A stretch of 15,221 bases of DNA from CAYFHQ01 sp964342805 (GTDB taxonomy: Bacteria > Bacillota > Clostridia > Peptostreptococcales > Acidaminobacteraceae). Position 1 is the stretch's first letter. Every line of letters starts with the position of its first letter. Of this stretch, positions 5,613-12,252 are shown one piece after another. Below the pieces are notes generated by a model that worked only from the letters and a program-made list of their open reading frames with translations, was not told the DNA's origin and searched no databases. The stretch spans positions 1 to 15,221 of the forward strand of contig CAYFHQ010000090.1 in NCBI GenBank assembly GCA_964342805.1. The letters run 5' to 3'. The translations under genes and the position numbers were made by a program.

Positions 5613-6551
5613 TTGAACACACTAAAATATATGTACAAGGTCAACTACCATGAAAACGACCAACCCCTTTGGGAGATTGAAAGTCGCACCCTGTTTGGGT
5701 CGACGCCGGGTGAAAAGGTCTTCTTTTCTGAGGTCTTAGTTGATCCATCAATCAGTCCCTTTTTGCACAACCGTATGGAAGTCCTATTTAAAGGAGACAC
5801 ATTTGAGTCCCTTCTCGACCACGTCGAAAAAGACCAGTCTGTTGTTTCGGACTTCCTGATCAAATACGTCAAGCAGTCCAGTGGCGACCCTTATGCCAAG
5901 GATCGGAACAGTCTATGCAAACAAGTGGGGGCCTTTTTCAAAGAGTATCCCAACTTTGATAATCCGACCAACCTCTTTGGACTCACTTGCCATGAGGGCT
6001 TGTGGTACTTTGGCAATCTCGTTAAGAACGATGTGTCCTGGCGAGACCACAACAAGCGACCCCATACCTATTCCAACTCCATGGGCAACCATATGGCCAA
6101 AGTGGTCATTAGCCTCGCGGGGCAAAATGACACCAGCAAAACCATTATTGATCCCTGTTGTGGAGCAGGTACAGTACTGTTAGAAGGCTGTTTTGCTGGC
6201 TACACCATGTACGGTTCGGACATGAACTATAAAATGTATATGAGTGCTAAGAAAAACGTGGCTTACTTCGGCTACAAGGCTGTAGTAAAACATGAATCTG
6301 TTCAAGAAGCGACAGGGCACTATGACAGTGCCATTGTAGACCTGCCTTATGGTCACTATAGTAAGACAACACCAGAGCTCCAGCAGTCCATTATCCACCA
6401 TGCTAGACGACTGGCAGACCGGGTTGTAGTGATTGCTTCGACGGACATTGGTCAGTTGATTGACAATGAAGGGCTTGAGGTCCTTGATTATGTTGAGGTG
6501 AAGAAGCGGGTGAATAAGCGGTTTACTCGGTTTATTTGGGTTTGTAAATAG
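5613..6551 (+). CDS. Trm11/UPF0020-type nucleic-acid (likely tRNA guanine-N2) methyltransferase
   Basis: A 312-residue S-adenosylmethionine-dependent methyltransferase. Motif I is DPCCGAGTVLLEG (180-192), the SAM-binding loop. Motif IV is DLPYG (243-247), the (D/N)PPY-type catalytic tetrapeptide. Upstream, RPHTYSNSMGNHMAKVVISLAG-like sequence (about 149-170) matches the RP...smxxxlAr..vnLag stretch of Trm11 and archaeal TrmG10 enzymes, which make N2-methylguanosine in tRNA. The N-terminal half (1-140) probably helps RNA binding, but I cannot show a THUMP domain. The TTG start is chosen for GGAGG at 5604-5608; the spacing of four bases is short. The next in-frame ATG (5631) has no ribosome-binding site, and the longer frame from 5544 starts inside the GNAT gene with Cys-rich, non-conserved sequence. 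A terminator follows. Confidence 0.8.
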   Translation: MNTLKYMYKVNYHENDQPLWEIESRTLFGSTPGEKVFFSEVLVDPSISPFLHNRMEVLFKGDTFESLLDHVEKDQSVVSDFLIKYVKQSSGDPYAKDRNSLCKQVGAFFKEYPNFDNPTNLFGLTCHEGLWYFGNLVKNDVSWRDHNKRPHTYSNSMGNHMAKVVISLAGQNDTSKTIIDPCCGAGTVLLEGCFAGYTMYGSDMNYKMYMSAKKNVAYFGYKAVVKHESVQEATGHYDSAIVDLPYGHYSKTTPELQQSIIHHARRLADRVVVIASTDIGQLIDNEGLEVLDYVEVKKRVNKRFTRFIWVCK

Positions 6552-6565
6552 GTATTCGTTCAAAG

Positions 6566-6597
6566 GAGTTTCGTACGAGGGTGCGGGGCTCTTTTTT
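6566..6597 (+). terminator. Intrinsic terminator after the methyltransferase gene
   Basis: GAGTTTCGTAC (6566-6576) pairs over 11 bases with GTGCGGGGCTC (6581-6591), four of the pairs being G-U. The loop is GAGG and six T follow (6592-6597). Confidence 0.75.
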
Positions 6598-6732
6598 ATT
6601 GTAATGAAATATAAGTTTGAGCCAACTAATGGTAATATAGGTAATGTGATTCCATTGAGTGAAAAGATCATTCGGTTTGAATTACAAGATTAATATAAAC
6701 CAAAGATAAAACCATATAATGGAATCGTATTA

Positions 6733-6741
6733 TGATATGAT
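6733..6741 (+). promoter_or_regulatory. Extended -10 promoter candidate for the small membrane protein
   Basis: TGA-TATGAT (6733-6741) would start transcription near 6748, about 35 bases before the ATG at 6782. A perfect TATAAT also occurs at 6715-6720 without a TG or a good -35, so either box could be the real one. Confidence 0.4.
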
Positions 6742-6781
6742 GAATTGTAATAATAGGCAATGTATTCCATAGGAGGTAACC

Positions 6782-7012
6782 ATGAGACCACCAGGACTCT
6801 TATTCCCAACGTTCATCTTCGCTGCCGTTTTTCTCATCGGCCTTATTAACGCTATTAACCCACGACTGATGTGGACCTACTTTGAAAAATGGAAGGCGAA
6901 AGAAGAACCATCCAAAGCATACTTTATGGTCCAACGACTAATGGGTATTGTGGCCATGGTGATCATTGCATGGTTTGTTCTTTATCCAAGGCTTATGGGC
7001 ATGGGATTTTAA
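6782..7012 (+). CDS. Small two-helix membrane protein, possibly DUF6199-like
   Basis: A 76-residue protein with two hydrophobic helices (about 7-24 and 53-69) joined by a short polar loop, so it should be a small inner-membrane hairpin. The loop reads NPRLMWTYFEKWKAKEEPSKAY; the NPRxMW...xxWK pattern followed by an EPS-x-AY stretch resembles small Gram-positive membrane proteins of the DUF6199 kind, an attribution from memory. The start is secure: AGGAGG lies five bases before the ATG. No enzymatic residues are evident and the function is unknown. It is followed after 66 bases by a GNAT gene with no terminator visible between, so the two may be co-transcribed. Confidence 0.75.
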   Translation: MRPPGLLFPTFIFAAVFLIGLINAINPRLMWTYFEKWKAKEEPSKAYFMVQRLMGIVAMVIIAWFVLYPRLMGMGF

Positions 7013-7078
7013 AGGATTTTGTGGCGGTAAGAACGAAACCCTATTGTAAGTGAAGTTTACCATGGGAAAGGAAGTTGA

Positions 7079-7702
7079 ATGCCGAAAATCCATTACAGAA
7101 ATTTTCAAAAAAGTGACGAAGCAATCATAGCAAAAATAATTAATGATACGTGGCAGTTCAGTCATTACTCCAACCCGGAGACGGGTATGCTTGCAGCAAA
7201 GATTTATCTTTTGGGTTCTCTTGCGGAAGCTACTTTTCAGCAGGTCTGTGAACTTGACGGTGAGCCGGTTGGAATCATTCTTTGTAGGAGCAATCGCAAA
7301 CGAAAAGACAAGTTGGTGAACTGGGTCAAGTATACCTTGCCCATGATCGCCACTGGTTTTCGCTACATGGGAGCAAGAGACAATCGTCTTCTGAGCGAGA
7401 TGGATGGTAATGTCTCCAAGACAACCCATGGGTTACTGCAAAAGTCTGGTTTAGACTTTGACGGAGAGCTCGTATTCTTTGCGGTAAATGAGAAGACGCG
7501 AGGTTTGGGCATTGGGAAGGAACTCTACCAAAGAGGTGTCACCTATTTAAAAGAAGCCGGAGTAAATCGATTCTACCTCTTTACAGACACCAGATGTAAT
7601 TATGGGTTTTACGACCATATGGGTATGACCCAAGTAGGTGAAGACCAGCTGGTATTGAAGGAGGGCGAGGAGCCGACAATTTTCTATTTATATTCTTCAT
7701 AA
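7079..7702 (+). CDS. GNAT-family N-acetyltransferase, long form
   Basis: A 207-residue acetyltransferase. The diagnostic acetyl-CoA loop RGLGIGKEL (141-149) follows strand ELVFFAVNEKT, and the C-terminal part has YLFTDTRCNYGFYDHMGM (about 166-183), the usual motif B ending in a Y/F-x-x-x-GM. The N-terminal half is longer than in minimal GNATs and holds an extra basic segment (NRKRKDKLVNWVKY, about 72-85). This architecture is common in Clostridia GNATs of unknown substrate. The start ATG has AAAGGAAG upstream. A U-tailed terminator follows at 7745. Confidence 0.85.
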   Translation: MPKIHYRNFQKSDEAIIAKIINDTWQFSHYSNPETGMLAAKIYLLGSLAEATFQQVCELDGEPVGIILCRSNRKRKDKLVNWVKYTLPMIATGFRYMGARDNRLLSEMDGNVSKTTHGLLQKSGLDFDGELVFFAVNEKTRGLGIGKELYQRGVTYLKEAGVNRFYLFTDTRCNYGFYDHMGMTQVGEDQLVLKEGEEPTIFYLYSS

Positions 7703-7744
7703 AAGCATATGGGTAAACTAAAATTGAACTTAGCTTTGAAATCG

Positions 7745-7770
7745 AGAGTGACGAGAGTCGCTCTTTTTTT
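7745..7770 (+). terminator. Intrinsic terminator after the second GNAT gene
   Basis: AGAGTGAC (7745-7752) pairs with GTCGCTCT (7757-7764), with one G-U pair and a GAGA tetraloop, followed by a run of T to 7770. Confidence 0.8.
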
Positions 7771-8046
7771 GTTCCTTTATTGAAATTAACCAAAAAACAC
7801 CATTTCAACCATCTCACATGGATCATAGTTCAACCGTTTGGTAATGTAAAAAAAGGAAATGATAAACAACAAAGTTTACAATATATATCCTTAAAATCGT
7901 ACATTAAATTATATTTATGTTGAAAAGTAACAAAAATAGTTCGATGAAACAAAAACAAAATACCTATATATAGACTCTTCTGGAAACTTACACAATAAGT
8001 GTATTTGAGTAGATTTACCAAACTTGCTCTTTGTTCTACAGAGTGG

Positions 8047-8075
8047 CAGACAACCATTTGATTCTATGATATTAT
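8047..8075 (+). promoter_or_regulatory. Promoter candidate for the Tad pilus operon
   Basis: CAGACA (8047-8052, four of six bases of the -35 consensus) lies exactly 17 bases before TATTAT (8070-8075), which is preceded by TGA to give an extended -10. Transcription would begin near 8082, leaving a 5' leader of about 210 bases before the GTG at 8296. Confidence 0.5.
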
Positions 8076-8186
8076 CTTCACACGTCTTGTAATACGATAT
8101 GAATCGAACGCAAGTGAAGCATTATACACAAACGTAATACATAGACACAAAAACAAAAAGAGACCAAGAAAACAGTAGATAATGCT

Positions 8187-8290
8187 TGGCGGCAAGTATC
8201 TTGAGTCTGTTCGCGTGACCTCTTACAGCTATTGTAAGGCATAGTTAACCGAACATCACGTTACAAAGCCGCTACGTAAGAGAGGAGTAC
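8187..8290 (+). promoter_or_regulatory. Candidate structured 5' leader with alternative pairings
   Basis: Pairings seen: TGGCGGC (8187-8193) with GCCGCTA (8268-8274), closing the element; TGTTCG (8208-8213) with CGAACA (8250-8255); CGTGA (8214-8218) with TCACG (8256-8260); local hairpin CTTACA (8222-8227)/TGTAAG (8233-8238). CTCTTAC (8220-8226) can instead pair with GTAAGAG (8276-8282), which overlaps the ribosome-binding site AGAGGAG (8281-8287). The local hairpin and the ribosome-binding-site pairing exclude each other, as in a translational switch. I could not match it to a known riboswitch class, including both c-di-GMP classes. Confidence 0.4.
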
Positions 8291-8295
8291 CATTA

Positions 8296-9819
8296 GTGAG
8301 GAAAAGAAGGGTTCTTACAGCCACTATGTTCCTAATAATTGCATTAATAGCATATTATACAATAAGCACTTTACTGGTAAGAGATATTGACCAGTATGTT
8401 AAGTCGATCGTGGAAAAGCAATACCATACCGCCTATACATACACCGGTCAAAGTTTCAAAGAAGCACACACCCAGGATGTCCACAATACGTTCTTTGACA
8501 CCCTAGCCTTTGTATTTGGAGAAATTAAAAGCTATGAAAGGGTCGATAGTGACAGTGATCAGTCACAAATTGGCTCAGATCAAGTTGAGCTTGTGACAAC
8601 CTACAAACTCCATTATGAAAACCAGCCCCTGACTCTGAAAATTTCGACAGCACCACAACCCAAGGACATGAAAATCAGCAAGGTGGAAGTATATGACCAG
8701 GAGGGTAACTACATTCCCATGTATTTAACACGTGATGAACCCTATATTTATAACAGAACCCGTGCGTATATACGCCTCATCCAAGAGGGCAAATTCGACG
8801 CCTTGTTTGAGCAAACTACAGATGTCCTTGCAGAAACCAATGAAACTTATTTAGAGCAATACTTTCTCGGACATATGCAACAAGCAGGGGACCGTATTCG
8901 TGCCTATGATGTAAAAAGCATCAATGCAAGTACTGATGAGAATGCTTATGTCATTATTGAGGCAAATCCCAACACGGACTACTCCTATGAGCTACACCTG
9001 ATGTTGCACCGTAAGGATGACTACAAACTCGCTGCTGCTAAGTTTGTTTACGAGGAGAGGGAACTGCCCACACGCCTGCGTATCGATGACCAAGTGATCC
9101 TGAACAGTGAATCTCTAGGCAACCAGTTTATGGACCTGTTGAAACTACAGCAAATGCCGGAAAGTGAGTCGTGGATCGATCTCACCGGAAGAACCGATGA
9201 TCGTGCCTCACAGCAATTTTTGGAAAGAACCAAAGAACTCTTGGGGATTCAAGTTGACACATATAGCTGTGTAGTTATGACACCAGATAGTTCCGAAGAA
9301 GTTGTCAAACTCATTTACCGAGTGAAAAACGGTGAGGATCAATTGTTTCTAACCATATTTGTGGACGTCCGTGATCCAGAAAACTTGAAAGTTTTTGGAC
9401 TTGCTCCTGATAAGCCCACGTATTTTGATAATGAGCAAATCGAACTCAGTTCATCCTTCTCCCACAAGTATTGGATTGAGAAGGGGTCCGAGTTCACAAA
9501 GGCCTTTATCACTAAGGATTTTGATCAAGCTTTTCAGACGCTGGAAGGCATTGGCCATTTCAACTCACCAAGTCAATTGGAATCCTACGCTGCTCTTATC
9601 GAAGAAACCTTCGGAGCCTTTACAGGTGACTTCAAATGGCTACAAACCAGACCGGTCACCTTTATTGGTACATACGATATTCGCTTTAAGGTCATCATTG
9701 AAACAGAAGCAGGGCCTGACAGCGTAGAATTGATTCTTTTTGCTGAAGCGGACACAGGTGTACTCAGGGACATGGCAATACTAAAGCCACATACTGAAGC
9801 CCAGTACTTGGGTCAATGA
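8296..9819 (+). CDS. Membrane-anchored extracytoplasmic protein with four NTF2-like repeats, first gene of the Tad operon
   Basis: A 507-residue protein I cannot assign to a named family. It begins with basic residues and one hydrophobic helix (about 6-27) with no lipobox Cys, so it should be an N-terminally anchored protein facing outward. The rest seems to consist of four repeats of about 100 residues (roughly 30-137, 152-257, 270-372, 392-498). Each starts with a helix pair such as YIRLIQEGKFDALFEQ or FTKAFITKDFDQAFQTL, has an FG/LG helix end, and then three or four strands, a layout like NTF2-like domains of the DUF3887/DUF4878 kind. The repeats are divergent. The GTG start has AGAGGAG eight bases upstream. 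Its stop overlaps the next start (ATGATGA), tying it to the pilus genes; a structural or substrate-binding role in pilus display is only a guess. Confidence 0.7.
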   Translation: MRKRRVLTATMFLIIALIAYYTISTLLVRDIDQYVKSIVEKQYHTAYTYTGQSFKEAHTQDVHNTFFDTLAFVFGEIKSYERVDSDSDQSQIGSDQVELVTTYKLHYENQPLTLKISTAPQPKDMKISKVEVYDQEGNYIPMYLTRDEPYIYNRTRAYIRLIQEGKFDALFEQTTDVLAETNETYLEQYFLGHMQQAGDRIRAYDVKSINASTDENAYVIIEANPNTDYSYELHLMLHRKDDYKLAAAKFVYEERELPTRLRIDDQVILNSESLGNQFMDLLKLQQMPESESWIDLTGRTDDRASQQFLERTKELLGIQVDTYSCVVMTPDSSEEVVKLIYRVKNGEDQLFLTIFVDVRDPENLKVFGLAPDKPTYFDNEQIELSSSFSHKYWIEKGSEFTKAFITKDFDQAFQTLEGIGHFNSPSQLESYAALIEETFGAFTGDFKWLQTRPVTFIGTYDIRFKVIIETEAGPDSVELILFAEADTGVLRDMAILKPHTEAQYLGQ

Positions 9820-10715
9820 TGACGAATCTACTGGTCTTATATATTGTGCTCACCCTACTTGTACTCAGTTGTACGAAAGACCTGATTTTGGGATTCAACG
9901 ACAAAGAGGGGGACCTGAAAGACACATTTCGCTTCATGAGAACTGGTCACTTTAAACCATCCAAGCAAGGGTCAACGATACATGAAAAGCACGTGGAGAG
10001 TAAAGGCAAAGAAATGGGCCTAACCCTTGTCGCGTGTTGCATCGCAACGGCCTTTGGAACGATTTTTATGAAGTCTCTTCCAATGGGCCTGGTCACCGGA
10101 CTTGTCGGTTTGTACTATCCCTACCACAGAAGAAAAGCCCTGAAAGCAAAAGCAAAAGCCCAACTGAGTTTGCAATTTAAAGATGCGCTCTTTGCCATCT
10201 CTTCCAGTTTGAAAGCGGGTAGCTCTTTGCAAAGAGCCATCGTCATGGCCCATCGAGATATGGAAAAGCTCCATAAGTCTCCTTCAGCACCCATAGTCAT
10301 TCAGTTGACAGAATTGGTCCGGCAACTGGAAGCTGGCATACCCATGGCAGACGCGCTACTGCAGTTTTCAGATCGGTGTCAAAACGACGATGTTGAGGAT
10401 TTTGTGAATATAGCAATTCTAACCCAAAAGAGGGGTGGGAATCTCAATGAAGTCATTGGCAATATCACCTCCATGATCAACGATAAAATTGTGATTGAGC
10501 ATGAAATACGTACTTTGGTAGCCGGGAAAAAGTCCGAGGCAAAACTCCTAACCTTTATGCCCATAGTCATGGTCTTTCTCTTATCAACCATGTCTCCCTC
10601 TTATATGGCGCCCATGTTTGAAACCCTAATGGGTCGATTGCTTTTACTGGGTGGTCTGGTCTTGCTCTTGCTGAACTATATTATTGGCAAGAAGATTGTA
10701 CATATTGAAATTTAA
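9816..10715 (+). CDS. tadB: Tad pilus inner-membrane platform protein, TadB/TadC-like (T2SS F-domain)
   Basis: A 299-residue membrane protein of the type II secretion F family, the platform on which the TadA motor acts. The cytoplasmic F domain begins with LQFKDALFAISSSLKAGSSLQRAI (about 119-142) and continues with ELVRQLEAGIPMADALLQFSDR and ILTQKRGGNLNEVIGNI, both typical of TadB/TadC. Hydrophobic helices are near 4-19, 68-84, 87-103, 245-262 and 271-290. In most tad loci a tadB-tadC pair follows tadA; here a single copy lies upstream, four genes before tadA. I cannot decide between TadB and TadC from sequence alone. Translation seems coupled: the ATG overlaps the preceding TGA and no strong ribosome-binding site is present. 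Confidence 0.85.
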   Translation: MMTNLLVLYIVLTLLVLSCTKDLILGFNDKEGDLKDTFRFMRTGHFKPSKQGSTIHEKHVESKGKEMGLTLVACCIATAFGTIFMKSLPMGLVTGLVGLYYPYHRRKALKAKAKAQLSLQFKDALFAISSSLKAGSSLQRAIVMAHRDMEKLHKSPSAPIVIQLTELVRQLEAGIPMADALLQFSDRCQNDDVEDFVNIAILTQKRGGNLNEVIGNITSMINDKIVIEHEIRTLVAGKKSEAKLLTFMPIVMVFLLSTMSPSYMAPMFETLMGRLLLLGGLVLLLLNYIIGKKIVHIEI

Positions 10716-10724
10716 GGAGCCTTT

Positions 10725-11225
10725 ATGGAGTGGATTGTATTGTTGATCGTCTTGATTACATCCTATACAGATGCAAAGGAAAGAAAAATACCCAATGAAG
10801 TGGTTGTTATTGGACTCCTAGCAGGATTGCTCTATAGGTTGTTTAGTCCATCCCATGACGTATTAGATGGCTTGCTAGGAATGGGTCTTTGTATGCTCAT
10901 GCTTTTTCCCTTATATGCCCTAGGAGGTCTGGGAGCAGGCGATGTAAAACTTTCAGGGACCTTTGGTATGTTGCTGGGCTTCGTTTCTGGCTTTCAGGCC
11001 TTGTTGCTGGGTGCCATTTTCGGAGGATTGTTCGCGGTTGTCCTTTTGATATTCAAAGGAAAATTGGGACTAGTCTTCCAGAGTATTTACTGGACCCTCC
11101 TTCGAACGATTGGTCTGAGATCCCGTGAAGAGTTAGCCTTTGGCAAAGGAGGTAGCCTGGCCTATGGTTGGTTTTTAGGCCTAGGGGCACTGGTGACTGT
11201 TTATTTCCCAAGGATGATCCTATGA
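10725..11225 (+). CDS. tadV: Prepilin peptidase, A24 family (TadV/CpaA type)
   Basis: A 166-residue integral membrane aspartyl protease that should process the Flp prepilin and the TadE-type pseudopilin on the cytoplasmic side. Both catalytic aspartates are visible: Asp16 in TDAKERKIPN and Asp73 in the GAGDVK motif. The protein lacks the N-terminal methyltransferase domain of PilD enzymes, as is normal for TadV/CpaA. Several hydrophobic helices fill the rest. The start ATG has AAGGAG just upstream. The stop codon overlaps the next ATG (ATGA). Confidence 0.92.
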   Translation: MEWIVLLIVLITSYTDAKERKIPNEVVVIGLLAGLLYRLFSPSHDVLDGLLGMGLCMLMLFPLYALGGLGAGDVKLSGTFGMLLGFVSGFQALLLGAIFGGLFAVVLLIFKGKLGLVFQSIYWTLLRTIGLRSREELAFGKGGSLAYGWFLGLGALVTVYFPRMIL

Positions 11226-11551
11226 GGGTAGACATAGCAGACACGTTTGTAAAACGGTTAAAGGGATGGATGAACGTCCGCAGCGAGCGCATCACATGCC
11301 CTATGCTTTTTCCTTTTAATCGGTCGGTGCACACTTTTTTCATGAAAATGGACATTGTTGTTGTCTATCTGAACGAGGTTTATGACGTACTTGACGTTGA
11401 GATTTTACCCCCTCACCGGGTTTCCATGGGGCCAAAGGGAAGCCTACACACCCTAGAACTCTTACCAAGTCACCTGAACCAAAAATGGCAAGTATACCAT
11501 AAGGAAATCACCATTCTGGAGGAAGATATATGCACAAAAGGTTGCAAATAA
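11222..11551 (+). CDS. DUF192 family protein in the Tad operon
   Basis: A 109-residue protein with the DUF192 pattern: FVKRLKGWMN (the RxxGLM-like start), PMLFPFNRSVHTFFMKMDIVVVYL (MLF...F.hTffM...iDvvfl) and SLHTLELLPSHL (the aLEL motif). The family is a small beta-barrel of unknown biochemical role and is often found beside pilus or secretion genes. Unlike many family members it has no signal peptide. It starts at an ATG overlapping the peptidase stop by four bases, with AAGGATGATCC upstream; a longer in-frame version from 11168 would run deep into the peptidase gene. Its 3' end overlaps cpaB by 22 bases. Its place between peptidase and CpaB suggests a job in pilus biogenesis. Confidence 0.85.
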   Translation: MRVDIADTFVKRLKGWMNVRSERITCPMLFPFNRSVHTFFMKMDIVVVYLNEVYDVLDVEILPPHRVSMGPKGSLHTLELLPSHLNQKWQVYHKEITILEEDICTKGCK

Positions 11552-12252
11552 AGGTCCTTGTTGTACTGATCATTGGCCTTGTAACAGGATATTTAACTTT
11601 TCAGTACCTGACAGACATCCGTGAGGAAGTCACAGTCTTTGTACCCATAGATGACATCGAAACCCGCACGGTATTGACACCTCAGTTATTTGAGGCCAAG
11701 CCAATGACTTATGCAGATCAAATTCGTTTCTTCCCCAAGGCCATCACTGACTCTAGCCACATAGTAGACATGGTATCCGCGCGGATGATCGAAAAGGGAG
11801 AAATCCTTGTTTTGTCTGACAAGATGGTCCTAGATGTGGTGACTGACCAGGCCATGCGAAATGGTGAGATTTACGATCCAGCTCTAATTCCAAATGATAT
11901 GCGTCTATCCGTTGTAAATGTCAAACACAGAGGGGGTCCCGTGAGCAAGTTGGTTAAAGACTTGTTTGTTGATGTCATCTACACCAGCACAGACCAAGTG
12001 GCAGGTGGCTTGTTCTCATCCAATGTGATCCAACACGCCCGTGTCTATGAAGTGGAAAAGCTAGAAGACGGAACAGCCAATGTCTACTTGTTGGTCACAC
12101 CGGAAGAAGCGATCAAATTGACCCTAGGGAAAAACCATGGAATTGTTGACCTTGTCCTTAACCCAACCCTTGGGGTTTCCGTGGAAAGGCCCCCACTGAC
12201 CATTGAAGAAATGGTGGGCTATCGGTTCGTTGAAGTTCAGGAAGGGGAGTGA
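11530..12252 (+). CDS. cpaB: Flp pilus assembly protein CpaB/RcpC
   Basis: A 240-residue envelope protein with one N-terminal membrane helix (about 7-24). A SAF domain follows (about 34-98), recognisable by VPIDDIETRTVLTPQLF and by MIEKGEILVLSD. The C-terminal part (about 120-215) corresponds to the RcpC/CpaB beta domain, with VYLLVTPEEAIKLTLGKNHGIVDLVL as the conserved end. In Gram-negatives CpaB interacts with the secretin; in a Gram-positive it may guide the pilus through the cell wall. The ATG has GGAGGAAG upstream, inside the DUF192 gene. It overlaps the next gene by four bases if that gene starts at GTG 12249. Confidence 0.88.
   Translation: MHKRLQIKVLVVLIIGLVTGYLTFQYLTDIREEVTVFVPIDDIETRTVLTPQLFEAKPMTYADQIRFFPKAITDSSHIVDMVSARMIEKGEILVLSDKMVLDVVTDQAMRNGEIYDPALIPNDMRLSVVNVKHRGGPVSKLVKDLFVDVIYTSTDQVAGGLFSSNVIQHARVYEVEKLEDGTANVYLLVTPEEAIKLTLGKNHGIVDLVLNPTLGVSVERPPLTIEEMVGYRFVEVQEGE

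Larger units (their letters stand above)
7771..8295. other. Gene-free region upstream of the pilus operon
   Basis: About 525 bases without a convincing gene on either strand. The first half (to about 8040) is strikingly AT-rich and has poly-A tracts. A minus-strand frame at 7830-8057 lacks a ribosome-binding site and recognisable sequence. The second half holds a promoter candidate (8047-8075) and a structured leader (about 8187-8290). I see no insertion sequence, attachment site or CRISPR repeat here. Confidence 0.6.

Noticed and set aside
6180..6671. A 163-codon minus-strand frame over the methyltransferase 3' end and the terminator
   Set aside because: It overlaps the conserved motifs of the plus-strand gene, crosses its terminator, and has no family resemblance or ribosome-binding site.
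7830..8057. A 75-codon minus-strand frame in the AT-rich spacer
   Set aside because: The sequence is rich in Phe, Tyr, Leu and Cys as expected from AT-rich non-coding DNA; no ribosome-binding site and no recognisable domain.
8082..8295. A known c-di-GMP riboswitch before the pilus operon
   Set aside because: Neither the GGCAAACC/GACGCAAAGCC type core of class I nor the conserved core of class II is visible; only unnamed pairings are.
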